From assembly GCA_964450115.1 (NCBI GenBank), contig CAYVCD010000024.1, positions 1-18,197 of the forward strand: a stretch of 18,197 nt of DNA, given 5' to 3'. A program made the position numbers and the translations under genes. The stretch is from 2-01-FULL-45-10 sp964450115. Its GTDB lineage: Bacteria; Omnitrophota; Gorgyraeia; 2-01-FULL-45-10. The notes beneath the pieces are model-generated. The model saw nothing but the letters and a program-made list of their open reading frames with translations. It made no database searches and was not told the origin of the DNA. Below are positions 1-6,788 of this stretch, in pieces; positions within the stretch are counted from its first letter, which is position 1; each line of letters begins with the position of its first letter.

Positions 1-284
1 TGCACGCCCTGGATATCGCGAAATATCTTATCGATAAAGGGTTCCATCCGATGACCATATATTTTCCTATGATAGTCAAAGAGGCGATGATGATCGAGCC
101 CACGGAGACCGAGAGCAAAGAGACCATAGATTCTTTTATTGACGCTATGATCGAGGCCGCCCGACTCGCCAAGACAGATCCGGAGAGAGTCCGCATGGCG
201 CCGTTGACTATGCCTATAAAAAGGCTTGATGAAACCAAGGCCGCCCGCGAACCAAACTTGCGGTGGCTCCCCACAAAAAAATAA
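1..284 (+). CDS. gcvPB: Glycine dehydrogenase (decarboxylating) subunit 2, C-terminal part
   Basis: Partial gene entering from the left edge; the reading frame is open from base 3 to the TAA at 282-284. The visible C-terminus contains the stretch HPMTIYFPMIV, then EAMMIEPTETESKET and a helix with FIDAMIEAARLA, which is the characteristic tail of the P-protein beta subunit. The enzyme (PLP-dependent, with subunit GcvPA) decarboxylates glycine and passes the aminomethyl group to lipoylated H-protein in the glycine cleavage system. The PLP lysine lies upstream of the window. One base separates it from the following octanoyltransferase gene, which fits a shared transcript because H-protein needs lipoyl groups. 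Confidence 0.93.
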   Translation, partial: HALDIAKYLIDKGFHPMTIYFPMIVKEAMMIEPTETESKETIDSFIDAMIEAARLAKTDPERVRMAPLTMPIKRLDETKAAREPNLRWLPTKK

Positions 285-285
285 T

Positions 286-1029
286 ATGAAGCGATTCAGA
301 CTTATTCGTTCAGATCCATCCGATGCCATGTCGAATATGGCGCTGGATGAGAAGATATTCCGCGCTTTTTTGGAGGATGGCATTCCTGCATTTCGCGTAT
401 ATGGATGGGCGTCACCATCATTCACGTATGGCGTCTCTCAGAAGCCCGAAGACGAGATCGATATGAAGCGATGCGCGGCCACAGGCCTTGGGATCGCCAA
501 GAGGATGACCGGCGGCGGCGTCCTTTTTCATAACAATGAAATAACCTACAGCCTTGTATGCGCCAAAGAGGATATAGGAGAGCCTGACTCGGTCTTCGTC
601 TCATATCGTAAGATATGCTCCTTCCTGATATCTTTTTACAGGTCTTTGGGTCTCGATGCTTCTTTTGCGCTAGAGAAAGAGGACTTTAAAACCAGGTGCG
701 CGCCACACTCTCTTTGCAGCGCCTCCCGCGAAAAGTACGATATCGTCATAAATGGTAAGAAGATCGGCGGCAACGCGCAGAAGAGGAAGAAACGCGCCGT
801 TTTCCAGCATGGCTCGATACCTATAAGCGTCGACTGGCCTTTTATGCGCCGGTACACGAGATCTTTGCCCGAAGATATTTCTTCGGGTGTGACAACGCTA
901 AGCGAAGAATTAAAGCTCGTTCCGGATAAGCGTATCCTCGAGGATATACTGATAGCCGCAGTGGCTAAAGAGTTCGATGCTCAATTTATAGAGGAAGAGT
1001 GCCCGCATGAAGCCATCATGGCTCAATAA
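286..1029 (+). CDS. LipM-like octanoyltransferase / lipoate-protein ligase A family protein
   Basis: A 247-residue protein of the biotin/lipoate ligase fold (LplA/LipM/LipB). The motif RMTGGGVLFH (residues 73-82) matches the acyl-binding signature, and NGKKIGGNAQ (156-165) carries the conserved lysine. Cys144 in HSLCSA lies at about the place of the catalytic Cys of LipM, an octanoyl-[ACP]:GcvH transferase, rather than the ATP-using LplA ligase; the large LplA C-terminal domain is also absent. Together with lipA directly downstream this suggests de novo lipoate assembly: octanoyl transfer, then sulfur insertion. The start at 286 is chosen because an in-frame start at 226 would run 59 bases into gcvPB; the site before 286 has no strong Shine-Dalgarno. 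LplA-type salvage remains possible. Confidence 0.85.
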   Translation: MKRFRLIRSDPSDAMSNMALDEKIFRAFLEDGIPAFRVYGWASPSFTYGVSQKPEDEIDMKRCAATGLGIAKRMTGGGVLFHNNEITYSLVCAKEDIGEPDSVFVSYRKICSFLISFYRSLGLDASFALEKEDFKTRCAPHSLCSASREKYDIVINGKKIGGNAQKRKKRAVFQHGSIPISVDWPFMRRYTRSLPEDISSGVTTLSEELKLVPDKRILEDILIAAVAKEFDAQFIEEECPHEAIMAQ

Positions 1030-1840
1030 AAAGATCCAACTCGGCTCTTGTTCAGAGATGAAGAGCTTCTTGCGTGACATGAAGCTTGAGACCGTCTGCG
1101 AGGCGGCATCCTGCCCCAATATAGGCGAATGTTTTTCCCGTTCTCACGCGACCTTCCTGATACTAGGAAAGCAATGTACCCGCTCCTGCAGTTTTTGTAA
1201 TGTGATCAAAGGCAAGCCTTTGCCGCCCGATATAGATGAGCCGGCCAGAGTGGCTATGGCCGTGAAGAGACTTGCGCTCAAGCATGTGGTGATAACGAGC
1301 GTTACCAGGGATGATCTTAGGGACGGCGGGGCGGGGATATTCGCCGATACGGTTTTAAATATAAGAAAAAATACGCCTCAAGTTACCATAGAACTACTTA
1401 TACCGGACTTTAAGCTTTCATTGGATCCGCTCCGGACCGTGGCCGGGTCAGGGCCGGATATTATCGCGCATAATGTGGAGACCGTCCCGTCGCTTTATCA
1501 ATGTGTGCGTCAGGGCTCGGACTATAAGCGTTCGCTAGGAGTTCTTGAAGCGATAAAGAATATATCGCCTGTCCTTAAGACAAAGTCAGGTATCATGTTG
1601 GGCCTGGGAGAGAAAGAGGCGGAAGTTATTGCCGTAATGGCAGATCTACGCGCCGTGGGGTGCGACTTCCTAAGTATCGGCCAGTATCTTGCTCCGAGCG
1701 TACTCCATTATCCGGTTAAGGAATATATTACTCCGGGGCAATTCGCGTACTATAAGGAAAAAGGATTGTCGATGGGGTTTTCCCATATCGAAAGCGGCCC
1801 GTATGTGCGTAGTTCCTACATGGCCAGCGAATACAAATAG
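1007..1840 (+). CDS. lipA: Lipoyl synthase
   Basis: A 277-residue radical SAM enzyme that inserts two sulfur atoms into octanoyl groups carried on H-protein or E2 subunits. Both [4Fe-4S] clusters are visible: the auxiliary, sulfur-donating cluster ligands C31, C36 and C42 (CEAASCPNIGEC) and the radical SAM CxxxCxxC at C57, C61 and C64. The C-terminal RSSY motif (YVRSSYMASEYK) supplies the auxiliary-cluster serine. Length is near the family norm. It overlaps the octanoyltransferase by 23 bases and is preceded by GAGGAAG. The TAG stop codon (1838-1840) lies inside a 24-bp inverted-repeat arm, so the last residue and the terminator are formed by the repeat. Confidence 0.96.
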   Translation: MKPSWLNKKIQLGSCSEMKSFLRDMKLETVCEAASCPNIGECFSRSHATFLILGKQCTRSCSFCNVIKGKPLPPDIDEPARVAMAVKRLALKHVVITSVTRDDLRDGGAGIFADTVLNIRKNTPQVTIELLIPDFKLSLDPLRTVAGSGPDIIAHNVETVPSLYQCVRQGSDYKRSLGVLEAIKNISPVLKTKSGIMLGLGEKEAEVIAVMADLRAVGCDFLSIGQYLAPSVLHYPVKEYITPGQFAYYKEKGLSMGFSHIESGPYVRSSYMASEYK

Positions 1841-1898
1841 GGGACAGCGCCCTATTTTCTATACGCAATAGCATAAAATAGGGCGCTGTCCCCTATTT
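1835..1898. repeat. Perfect 24-bp inverted repeat (REP/BIME-like pair) between lipA and the LhgO-like gene
   Basis: Bases 1835-1858 are the exact reverse complement of 1875-1898, separated by 16 bases. Each 24-bp arm is itself a small hairpin: AAATAGGG, a 7-base loop (GACAGCG or its complement CGCTGTC), and CCCTATTT. Two head-to-head hairpins of this form resemble REP pairs (BIMEs) mobilised by REP-associated tyrosine transposases; that is an inference, as no such transposase is in the window. The left arm contains the lipA stop codon and the right arm ends 7 bases before the next ATG. As RNA the whole unit would form a long hairpin and could reduce read-through between the two genes. The 3' side lacks a T-run, so a standard intrinsic terminator is not claimed. 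Confidence 0.85.
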
Positions 1899-1905
1899 AA
1901 TACCT

Positions 1906-3015
1906 ATGGAAAAAGTAAAGATCGTCATAGTGGGCGCGGGTGCCATCGGTTTGAGCATCGCCGCGGAGCTTTCCCGTGTCCATAAAGATATAGTCGTAGT
2001 TGAACGCAATCCCGCCTTCGGCCAGGAGACGAGTTCCCGTAACAGCGAAGTCATCCATGCCGGCATCTACTATCCGAAAGATTCTTTAAAGCTAAAGACC
2101 TGCCTTGAAGGGAAGGCGCTCCTATACGAATTCTCGGCGCGAAATCATATTCCTCATAAGAAGACCGGAAAACTCATCATAGCCATAGATAAAAACGAGA
2201 TGAAGGATCTCGAAAAACTTTTCGCCCGCGGCAAAGCCAACGGAGTAGACGACCTTACATTGATCTCGAAGGCGGATGTAAAAAAAATGGAACCCGGCAT
2301 AAACTCCGAAGGCGCCATATACTCTCCTTCCACGGGTATTTTAGATACTCATAGCTTTATGAAGCATCTCGTCGCTTCTTTTGAAAAGAATGGCGGCCAG
2401 ATCGCTTACAATACGGAAGTGGCCGGTATAGCTAAAAAGGGGAGCGGATATGAAGTCACGGTCATTGACAGCCAAAAAGAGAGCTTTAAATTAAATAGCG
2501 ATATAATTATAAATGCGGCCGGACTCAATTCTGATAGGATCGCCGCTTTTGTGGGACTGAAGAAGGCTGAATACAAATTAAAATATTGTAAGGGAGATTA
2601 CTTTAGATTATCGCATTCTAAAGAGGCCAATATAAAACATCTCGTATACCCAGTGCCTAAAGAGGATAGAGGAGGATTAGGGATTCATCTTACATTGGAC
2701 ATGACAGGCTCTATCCGCCTGGGGCCGGACGATGAATATGTAGAAAGAATAGATTATAAAATAGATCCTTCTAAAGCAAGGCTCTTTTATGAAAGCGTCA
2801 AAACCTTTCTGCCGTTCGTAAAGTTAGAAGATATCTCTCCGGATACCTCGGGTGTCCGTCCCAAGCTTCAAGGCAAGGGCGAAGGCTTCAGGGACTTCAT
2901 TATCCGTCATGAAGACGTAAGCGGCTTTCCGGGCTTTATCAATCTTATCGGCATCGAGTCCCCGGGCCTCACAGCCTCTCTATCCATCGCAAAAATAGTA
3001 GCTGGAATGGTATGA
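1906..3015 (+). CDS. FAD-dependent oxidoreductase, L-2-hydroxyglutarate dehydrogenase/oxidase (LhgO) family
   Basis: A 369-residue DAO-type flavoprotein. The N-terminal dinucleotide motif GAGAIG (residues 10-15) with Glu33 at the end of the second strand marks the FAD-binding Rossmann fold. The segments SRNSEVIHAGIYYP (44-57), the central STGILDTHSFM and the C-terminal NLIGIESPGLTASLSIA are strongly typical of the LhgO/L2HGDH group, which oxidises L-2-hydroxyglutarate to 2-oxoglutarate and passes electrons to a quinone or oxygen. Length fits that family (about 400). Substrate is not provable from sequence alone, since other DAO-fold 2-hydroxyacid oxidases are related. It lies right after the inverted repeat with no clear Shine-Dalgarno and overlaps the next gene by ATGA. 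Confidence 0.85.
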   Translation: MEKVKIVIVGAGAIGLSIAAELSRVHKDIVVVERNPAFGQETSSRNSEVIHAGIYYPKDSLKLKTCLEGKALLYEFSARNHIPHKKTGKLIIAIDKNEMKDLEKLFARGKANGVDDLTLISKADVKKMEPGINSEGAIYSPSTGILDTHSFMKHLVASFEKNGGQIAYNTEVAGIAKKGSGYEVTVIDSQKESFKLNSDIIINAAGLNSDRIAAFVGLKKAEYKLKYCKGDYFRLSHSKEANIKHLVYPVPKEDRGGLGIHLTLDMTGSIRLGPDDEYVERIDYKIDPSKARLFYESVKTFLPFVKLEDISPDTSGVRPKLQGKGEGFRDFIIRHEDVSGFPGFINLIGIESPGLTASLSIAKIVAGMV

Positions 3016-3929
3016 AAAATATATATATTCCGCTCTTATCGTTACTGATCGCTATCACTCTCATCGATAGTGCGTGGGCAAAGGAAAAAAAAGATATATG
3101 GGAGCCGATAACCCCTGGGCCGTTCGTGACTTATACGGCGCCCTTGATCAAAAAGAACGCCTTTGCGGTCCAACCGCTATACTTCTTCAACATAGCCAGA
3201 GGAATATTTGACGGCGACGGACATTATTCAAGCCTGCCTTCTAAGGACTATATGTATCAGCAGCTCATTCAATTATATACCCAATACGGTCTGACGGAAT
3301 GTATTGAGATAAATGCCCAGCCATCATGGCAGATCAACTATGCAAAAGATGAAGGCGTCTCTGCCCAAAGCGCCGGTTTTGCGGACTTTTTGATGAATAT
3401 CAGGTACTGCGGAATAGATGAGACCACATGGGTCCCCAGAATAACCGGATTATTTCAGGTTAAGCTTCCTACTGGTAAGTACGAAAAACCGGATGAGGGC
3501 AAGCTCCTGACCGATATCACCGGAACGGGCTCTACCGACTACACTTACGGCTTAAGCTTTACTAAAGGCGTATATCCGATAAGAACAGTTTTTCATTTAG
3601 ATCTTCTATTGACAAATGTACCGAGTCCTGTGAAAATAGACGGTGTAAAGACAATTTTCAGCAACACCTATATAGTGAACGGAGCATTTGAGTGGATCTT
3701 TTACAAGGACTTCAATCTCCTGGGTGAGCTTCTGTGGCAGACTCAAGGCAACAGGCGGCTCAACGGGGATAGGACGCCGGACACGGGCTGGGGCTCGTTG
3801 ATATTTTCAACAGGCATCGGATATTCAAAAGAAAATTGGCAGGCCTTGGTCGGCTATCAAAGGACTTTAACCGGGACTAATACTAACGCTAATGATACGG
3901 TAGCAGGGACCGTTATAATAACTTTTTAG
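3012..3929 (+). CDS. Putative outer-membrane beta-barrel protein (secreted, unknown role)
   Basis: A 305-residue protein with a Sec signal peptide (hydrophobic residues 5-20, likely cleavage after the AWA at 21-23). The mature part is rich in alternating hydrophobic/polar strands with aromatic residues and closes with TVAGTVIITF, whose terminal Phe and alternating pattern are like the beta-signal read by the BAM complex. No enzymatic motif is seen. It may belong to the broad group labelled transporter or phenol-degradation MetA-like beta-barrel, but I do not recognise it securely. Translation is coupled to the flavoprotein by an ATGA overlap, and a metal-transporter-like gene follows 26 bases later, so a role in uptake of a metal or small solute is a guess from context. 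Confidence 0.7.
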   Translation: MKNIYIPLLSLLIAITLIDSAWAKEKKDIWEPITPGPFVTYTAPLIKKNAFAVQPLYFFNIARGIFDGDGHYSSLPSKDYMYQQLIQLYTQYGLTECIEINAQPSWQINYAKDEGVSAQSAGFADFLMNIRYCGIDETTWVPRITGLFQVKLPTGKYEKPDEGKLLTDITGTGSTDYTYGLSFTKGVYPIRTVFHLDLLLTNVPSPVKIDGVKTIFSNTYIVNGAFEWIFYKDFNLLGELLWQTQGNRRLNGDRTPDTGWGSLIFSTGIGYSKENWQALVGYQRTLTGTNTNANDTVAGTVIITF

Positions 3930-3955
3930 GGCGTCACAAAATCTGGAGAGCTCAT

Positions 3956-4597
3956 ATGAATAAAGGATATCTTATACTGATGATGTCGACATTATCTATA
4001 GCGTTTTTACATTCATTGGCGCCGGACCATTGGATGCCGTTCGCGGTGATAGGAAAGGCCAAAAGATGGTCGAATCTTAAGCTCGTACTCGTAACTCTTA
4101 TTTCAGGCATAGGCCACGTAGGCTCATCTATCTTGCTTGGCGCACTCGGCATAGCTCTCGGCTTCAGCCTGTCGCATTTAAAGGCCGTTGAATCGCAAAG
4201 AGCTCAGGTAGGGATGTATCTACTGATAGGATTTGGCATAGCATATATGCTCTGGGGGATCAAAAAGGCCCGCGACTATAAACACGAACACAGCCACAGT
4301 CACGAAATAAATAAAAAGACAGTCACTCTATGGACGCTATTCGCAGTATTTGTGCTGGGCCCATGTGAGCCGCTTATTCCGATAATGTTCCTGGCAACCG
4401 ACTACGGTTGGAATGGGATCGCGCTGGCAAGCGCTACATTTTCCGTGGTGACCATCGTCATGATGATAGGGCAGACTCTTCTAGCTAGATACGGCATACA
4501 GATGATCCGGCATGACATCGCGGAACGTTATTCGCACGCCCTGGCGGGACTGGTCATTGCCCTCACCGGCGGTTTTCTCTTCTTCGTAGGCGCCTAG
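3956..4597 (+). CDS. NicO/UreH-type integral membrane transporter, probable metal ion transport
   Basis: A 213-residue inner-membrane protein with about six hydrophobic segments. In the first segment H19, D24 and H25 form an HX4DH motif (HSLAPDHW), the signature of nickel/cobalt transporters (NiCoT/RcnA/UreH group). A cytoplasmic-loop-like histidine cluster (HEHSHSHE, around residue 110) divides the two halves, and the second half has GPCEPLIP with Cys137, typical of the UreH-like branch. Nickel or cobalt is the usual substrate; direction and metal cannot be read from sequence. A GGAGAG Shine-Dalgarno at 3945-3950 supports the ATG at 3956. The upstream beta-barrel gene could provide the matching outer-membrane step. 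Confidence 0.78.
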   Translation: MNKGYLILMMSTLSIAFLHSLAPDHWMPFAVIGKAKRWSNLKLVLVTLISGIGHVGSSILLGALGIALGFSLSHLKAVESQRAQVGMYLLIGFGIAYMLWGIKKARDYKHEHSHSHEINKKTVTLWTLFAVFVLGPCEPLIPIMFLATDYGWNGIALASATFSVVTIVMMIGQTLLARYGIQMIRHDIAERYSHALAGLVIALTGGFLFFVGA

Positions 4598-4600
4598 AGA

Positions 4601-4616
4601 TGGTATAATACATCTC
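4601..4616 (+). promoter_or_regulatory. Candidate extended -10 promoter before the pseudouridine synthase gene
   Basis: TGG-TATAAT at 4601-4609 is a consensus -10 box with the extended TGn element, placed 10 bases before the ATG at 4620, so the transcript would have almost no leader. No good -35 is seen at the usual distance, as expected for an extended -10 promoter. The same place holds a 6-bp dyad (GAGATG...CATCTC, 4597-4616) with no T-run. The region before the ATG lacks a Shine-Dalgarno. Strength and use are inferred. Confidence 0.4.
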
Positions 4617-4619
4617 CTT

Positions 4620-5318
4620 ATGGATGAAAAGAGATACAAGATAGTCTACGAGGATGAGCAGATAATCGTTGTCGATAAGCCCTCCGGCATGCTCGTCATA
4701 CCTACCCCTAAGAAAGAGACCAATACTTTAACTGACCTCTTGAACCGCGAGCTGGATCTGCGCGGCGTGTCGTCGAATGCCTGCCCGCCTGCAAGAGAAA
4801 TTCATGCGGTCAGGCGGGCTCATCCGTGCCATCGCCTTGACAGGGAGACCTCCGGGCTCATCATTTATGCTAAAGGAAAGTCAGTCCAGCAGATGATGAT
4901 GGAGGAGTTCAGGAAACGGGCTGTAAAGAAGACCTACATAGCATTTGTTAACGGTAAGACGGCGAAAGACTTTGATATTATTAAGCTTCGCATTTATAAT
5001 AGGAATAAGAATAGGTCAGATGAGGCGACTACAAAGTATAAGACTATCGAGAGGCTTGAAGATTTCACTGTAGTAGAGGCGGAGCCCGTGACGGGGCGGA
5101 CCAACCAGATCCGTATACACTTTAAAGAGATCGGGCACCCTTTGGTAGGCGAGAGCGTCTTCGCGTTCAGGAAAGATTTCAAACTGAAGTTCAAAAGAGC
5201 GGCGCTTCACGCTTCATACATAAGGTTCACTCATCCGGTGACAAAGAAGACGCTGGATTACTCGTCGCCGATGCCCGGCGACATGGAAACTTTTTTAAAA
5301 AATGGGAGGAAGCAGTAA
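4620..5318 (+). CDS. RluA-family RNA pseudouridine synthase with an in-frame palindromic insert
   Basis: A 232-residue enzyme that isomerises uridine to pseudouridine in rRNA or tRNA. The catalytic motif HRLDRETSG starts at residue 71, with Asp74 the nucleophile; GRTNQIRIHF and GHPLVGE downstream complete the family pattern. No N-terminal S4 domain is present, so it is a short RluA-type rather than a full RluD. Residues about 54-67 (ACPPAREIHAVRRA), just before the catalytic loop, are encoded by a GC-rich palindrome (4783-4819) and look like extra sequence compared with the usual family spacing. The exact modified site cannot be told. Its stop shares the A of TAATG with the start of the PurF-like gene, a translational-coupling arrangement. 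Confidence 0.9.
   Translation: MDEKRYKIVYEDEQIIVVDKPSGMLVIPTPKKETNTLTDLLNRELDLRGVSSNACPPAREIHAVRRAHPCHRLDRETSGLIIYAKGKSVQQMMMEEFRKRAVKKTYIAFVNGKTAKDFDIIKLRIYNRNKNRSDEATTKYKTIERLEDFTVVEAEPVTGRTNQIRIHFKEIGHPLVGESVFAFRKDFKLKFKRAALHASYIRFTHPVTKKTLDYSSPMPGDMETFLKNGRKQ
4783..4819. repeat. In-frame palindromic element, copy 1 (inside the pseudouridine synthase gene)
   Basis: Perfect 9-bp arms GCCCGCCTG (4783-4791) and CAGGCGGGC (4811-4819). Inside them a 2-bp CA/TG extension pairs, leaving an 11-base loop, and a 4-base bulge (CGGT) sits on the 3' side. Copy 2 in hflX has the same build. Here CCCGCCTGC is read as C|CCG|CCT|GC, a different frame from hflX. The element adds residues without breaking the frame, as the Rickettsia palindromic elements do. 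Confidence 0.65.
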
Positions 5319-6787
5319 TGAGCGGTATATTTGGGGTTGTGTCAAAGGGTGATTGCGCGGAAGTCCTTCTCTACGGCACCGATTATCATTCTCATCTGGG
5401 GACAGAGTACGGCGGCATGGCGATATTCGGCAAAGATTTTTCAAGACAGATACATAATATAAGCCAGACGCAGTTCAAATCAAAATTTTTCGAAGATTCG
5501 AGGAATATGAAGGGCAATAAGGGCATCGGCGTCATCAGCGCCTTTGAGGAGCAGCCGATATATCTCAATTGTAAATTCGGGCCATTCTGCATAGTGACGA
5601 ACGGATTCATCGAAAATAAAGAGAAGCTCGCCAGGGACGTTATGAACAGGGGCCTTTCGTTCAGCGAGGTAAGCAAAAGCGGCGTTAACGCGACAGAATT
5701 GATCGCAAAGCTTATCAGCGAAGGCAAAGACATTATCGACGGCATCGAGAAGATGTTCGACGCCATAGAAGGTTCATGTTCGCTTCTACTATTGACCAAG
5801 GACGGCATATATGCCGCCCGCGATAGATTAGGATATACGCCTCTAGTAGTAGGAAAAAACAGTGATGCGTGGGCTATCACTTCGGAGACGAGCGCCTTCC
5901 CGAACAGTAATTTTGAGATATTTAAGTATCTCGAGCCGGGGGAGATAACATTTATAGGCGATAAAGGCATCGCCCAAAGAAAGAAGGGCGGATCAGATAA
6001 CCAGATATGCTCATTCTATTGGATATATACGGGTTTCCCGGCGTCAAGTTACGAAGGAATAAATACCGAGATAGTCCGGGAGAGATGCGGCAGGTGTCTG
6101 GCAAAGCACGATAAGGATATAAAGGTGGATGTCGTCGCCGGGATACCGGATTCCGGGATAGCGCACGCGATAGGCTACGCCATGGAATCGGGCAAGCCTT
6201 TCAGGCGCCCGCTCGTAAAGTACACGCCCGGATACGGCAGAAGCTACACCCCGCCGTCGCAGGCGACGAGAGATCTCATAGCGAAGATGAAGCTCGTCCC
6301 CATAAAAGAGATCATAGACGGTAATAGTATAGTGGTATGTGAAGACTCGATAGTGCGGGGCACGCAGCTGAAAAACTTTACTGTACATAAATTATGGGAT
6401 GGCGGCGCCAAGGAGATCCATGTCAGGCCCGCATGTCCGCCTCTGATGTTCCCGTGTAATTTTAACTTCTCGACACGCAGCATAGATGAGCTAGCCGCAA
6501 GGCGCGCCATACGCGCTATAGAGGGTAAGGATATAGATGATGTCTCGGAATATCTTGACCCTAAGTCCGCCAAATACAAGAAGATGATCGAATGGATACG
6601 CAAGGACCTGGAAGTGACCACTTTGAGGTATCAGACCATCGAGGAGATGGTCGATTCGATCGGGCTGCCTAAAGAGAAGCTCTGTACATATTGCTGGACT
6701 GGAGAATGTCCCGGCAAGGCCAAGCCGGTCGCTTCAAAAGTAAAAAAAGATAAGATGCGCCTGAAGGAGATGGCCGCGGCAAAATAA
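5318..6787 (+). CDS. PurF-like amidophosphoribosyltransferase homologue with Ser in place of the catalytic Cys
   Basis: A 489-residue protein with an N-terminal class II glutamine amidotransferase (Ntn) domain and a C-terminal phosphoribosyltransferase domain. PurF makes 5-phosphoribosylamine from PRPP and glutamine, the first step of purine synthesis. The PRPP loop VCEDSIVRGT (340-349) and the motifs GIPDSG and GRSYTPPSQ are intact. The Fe-S cluster ligands of the Bacillus-type enzyme appear kept: C231, C380, C456 and C459. However residue 2, which should be the processed N-terminal Cys nucleophile, is Ser (ATG AGC GGT); no in-frame alternative start gives a Cys. I recall similar MSG-starting PurF homologues in Bacteroidetes, which would make this a divergent subfamily rather than a sequencing error. 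It may use free ammonia or have another role. Confidence 0.85.
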   Translation: MSGIFGVVSKGDCAEVLLYGTDYHSHLGTEYGGMAIFGKDFSRQIHNISQTQFKSKFFEDSRNMKGNKGIGVISAFEEQPIYLNCKFGPFCIVTNGFIENKEKLARDVMNRGLSFSEVSKSGVNATELIAKLISEGKDIIDGIEKMFDAIEGSCSLLLLTKDGIYAARDRLGYTPLVVGKNSDAWAITSETSAFPNSNFEIFKYLEPGEITFIGDKGIAQRKKGGSDNQICSFYWIYTGFPASSYEGINTEIVRERCGRCLAKHDKDIKVDVVAGIPDSGIAHAIGYAMESGKPFRRPLVKYTPGYGRSYTPPSQATRDLIAKMKLVPIKEIIDGNSIVVCEDSIVRGTQLKNFTVHKLWDGGAKEIHVRPACPPLMFPCNFNFSTRSIDELAARRAIRAIEGKDIDDVSEYLDPKSAKYKKMIEWIRKDLEVTTLRYQTIEEMVDSIGLPKEKLCTYCWTGECPGKAKPVASKVKKDKMRLKEMAAAK

Positions 6788-6788
6788 T

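Noticed and set aside
226..285. Longer start for the octanoyltransferase gene at 226
   Set aside because: It would overlap gcvPB by 59 bases and add about 20 residues (MMKPRPPANQ...) with no family support; ATG at 286 begins right at the conserved part.
1689..1871. Short plus-strand frame crossing the end of lipA and the inverted repeat
   Set aside because: It overlaps lipA in another frame and ends in the repeat; no start signal or homology.
4597..4616. GAGATG...CATCTC dyad as an intrinsic terminator after the metal transporter gene
   Set aside because: The stem is only 6 bp with low GC and no T-run; the enclosed TGG-TATAAT makes a promoter more likely.
5392..5970. 192-residue open frame on the minus strand
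   Set aside because: It runs antisense inside the PurF-like gene, has no Shine-Dalgarno and no recognisable motif; it reflects codon bias of the sense gene.
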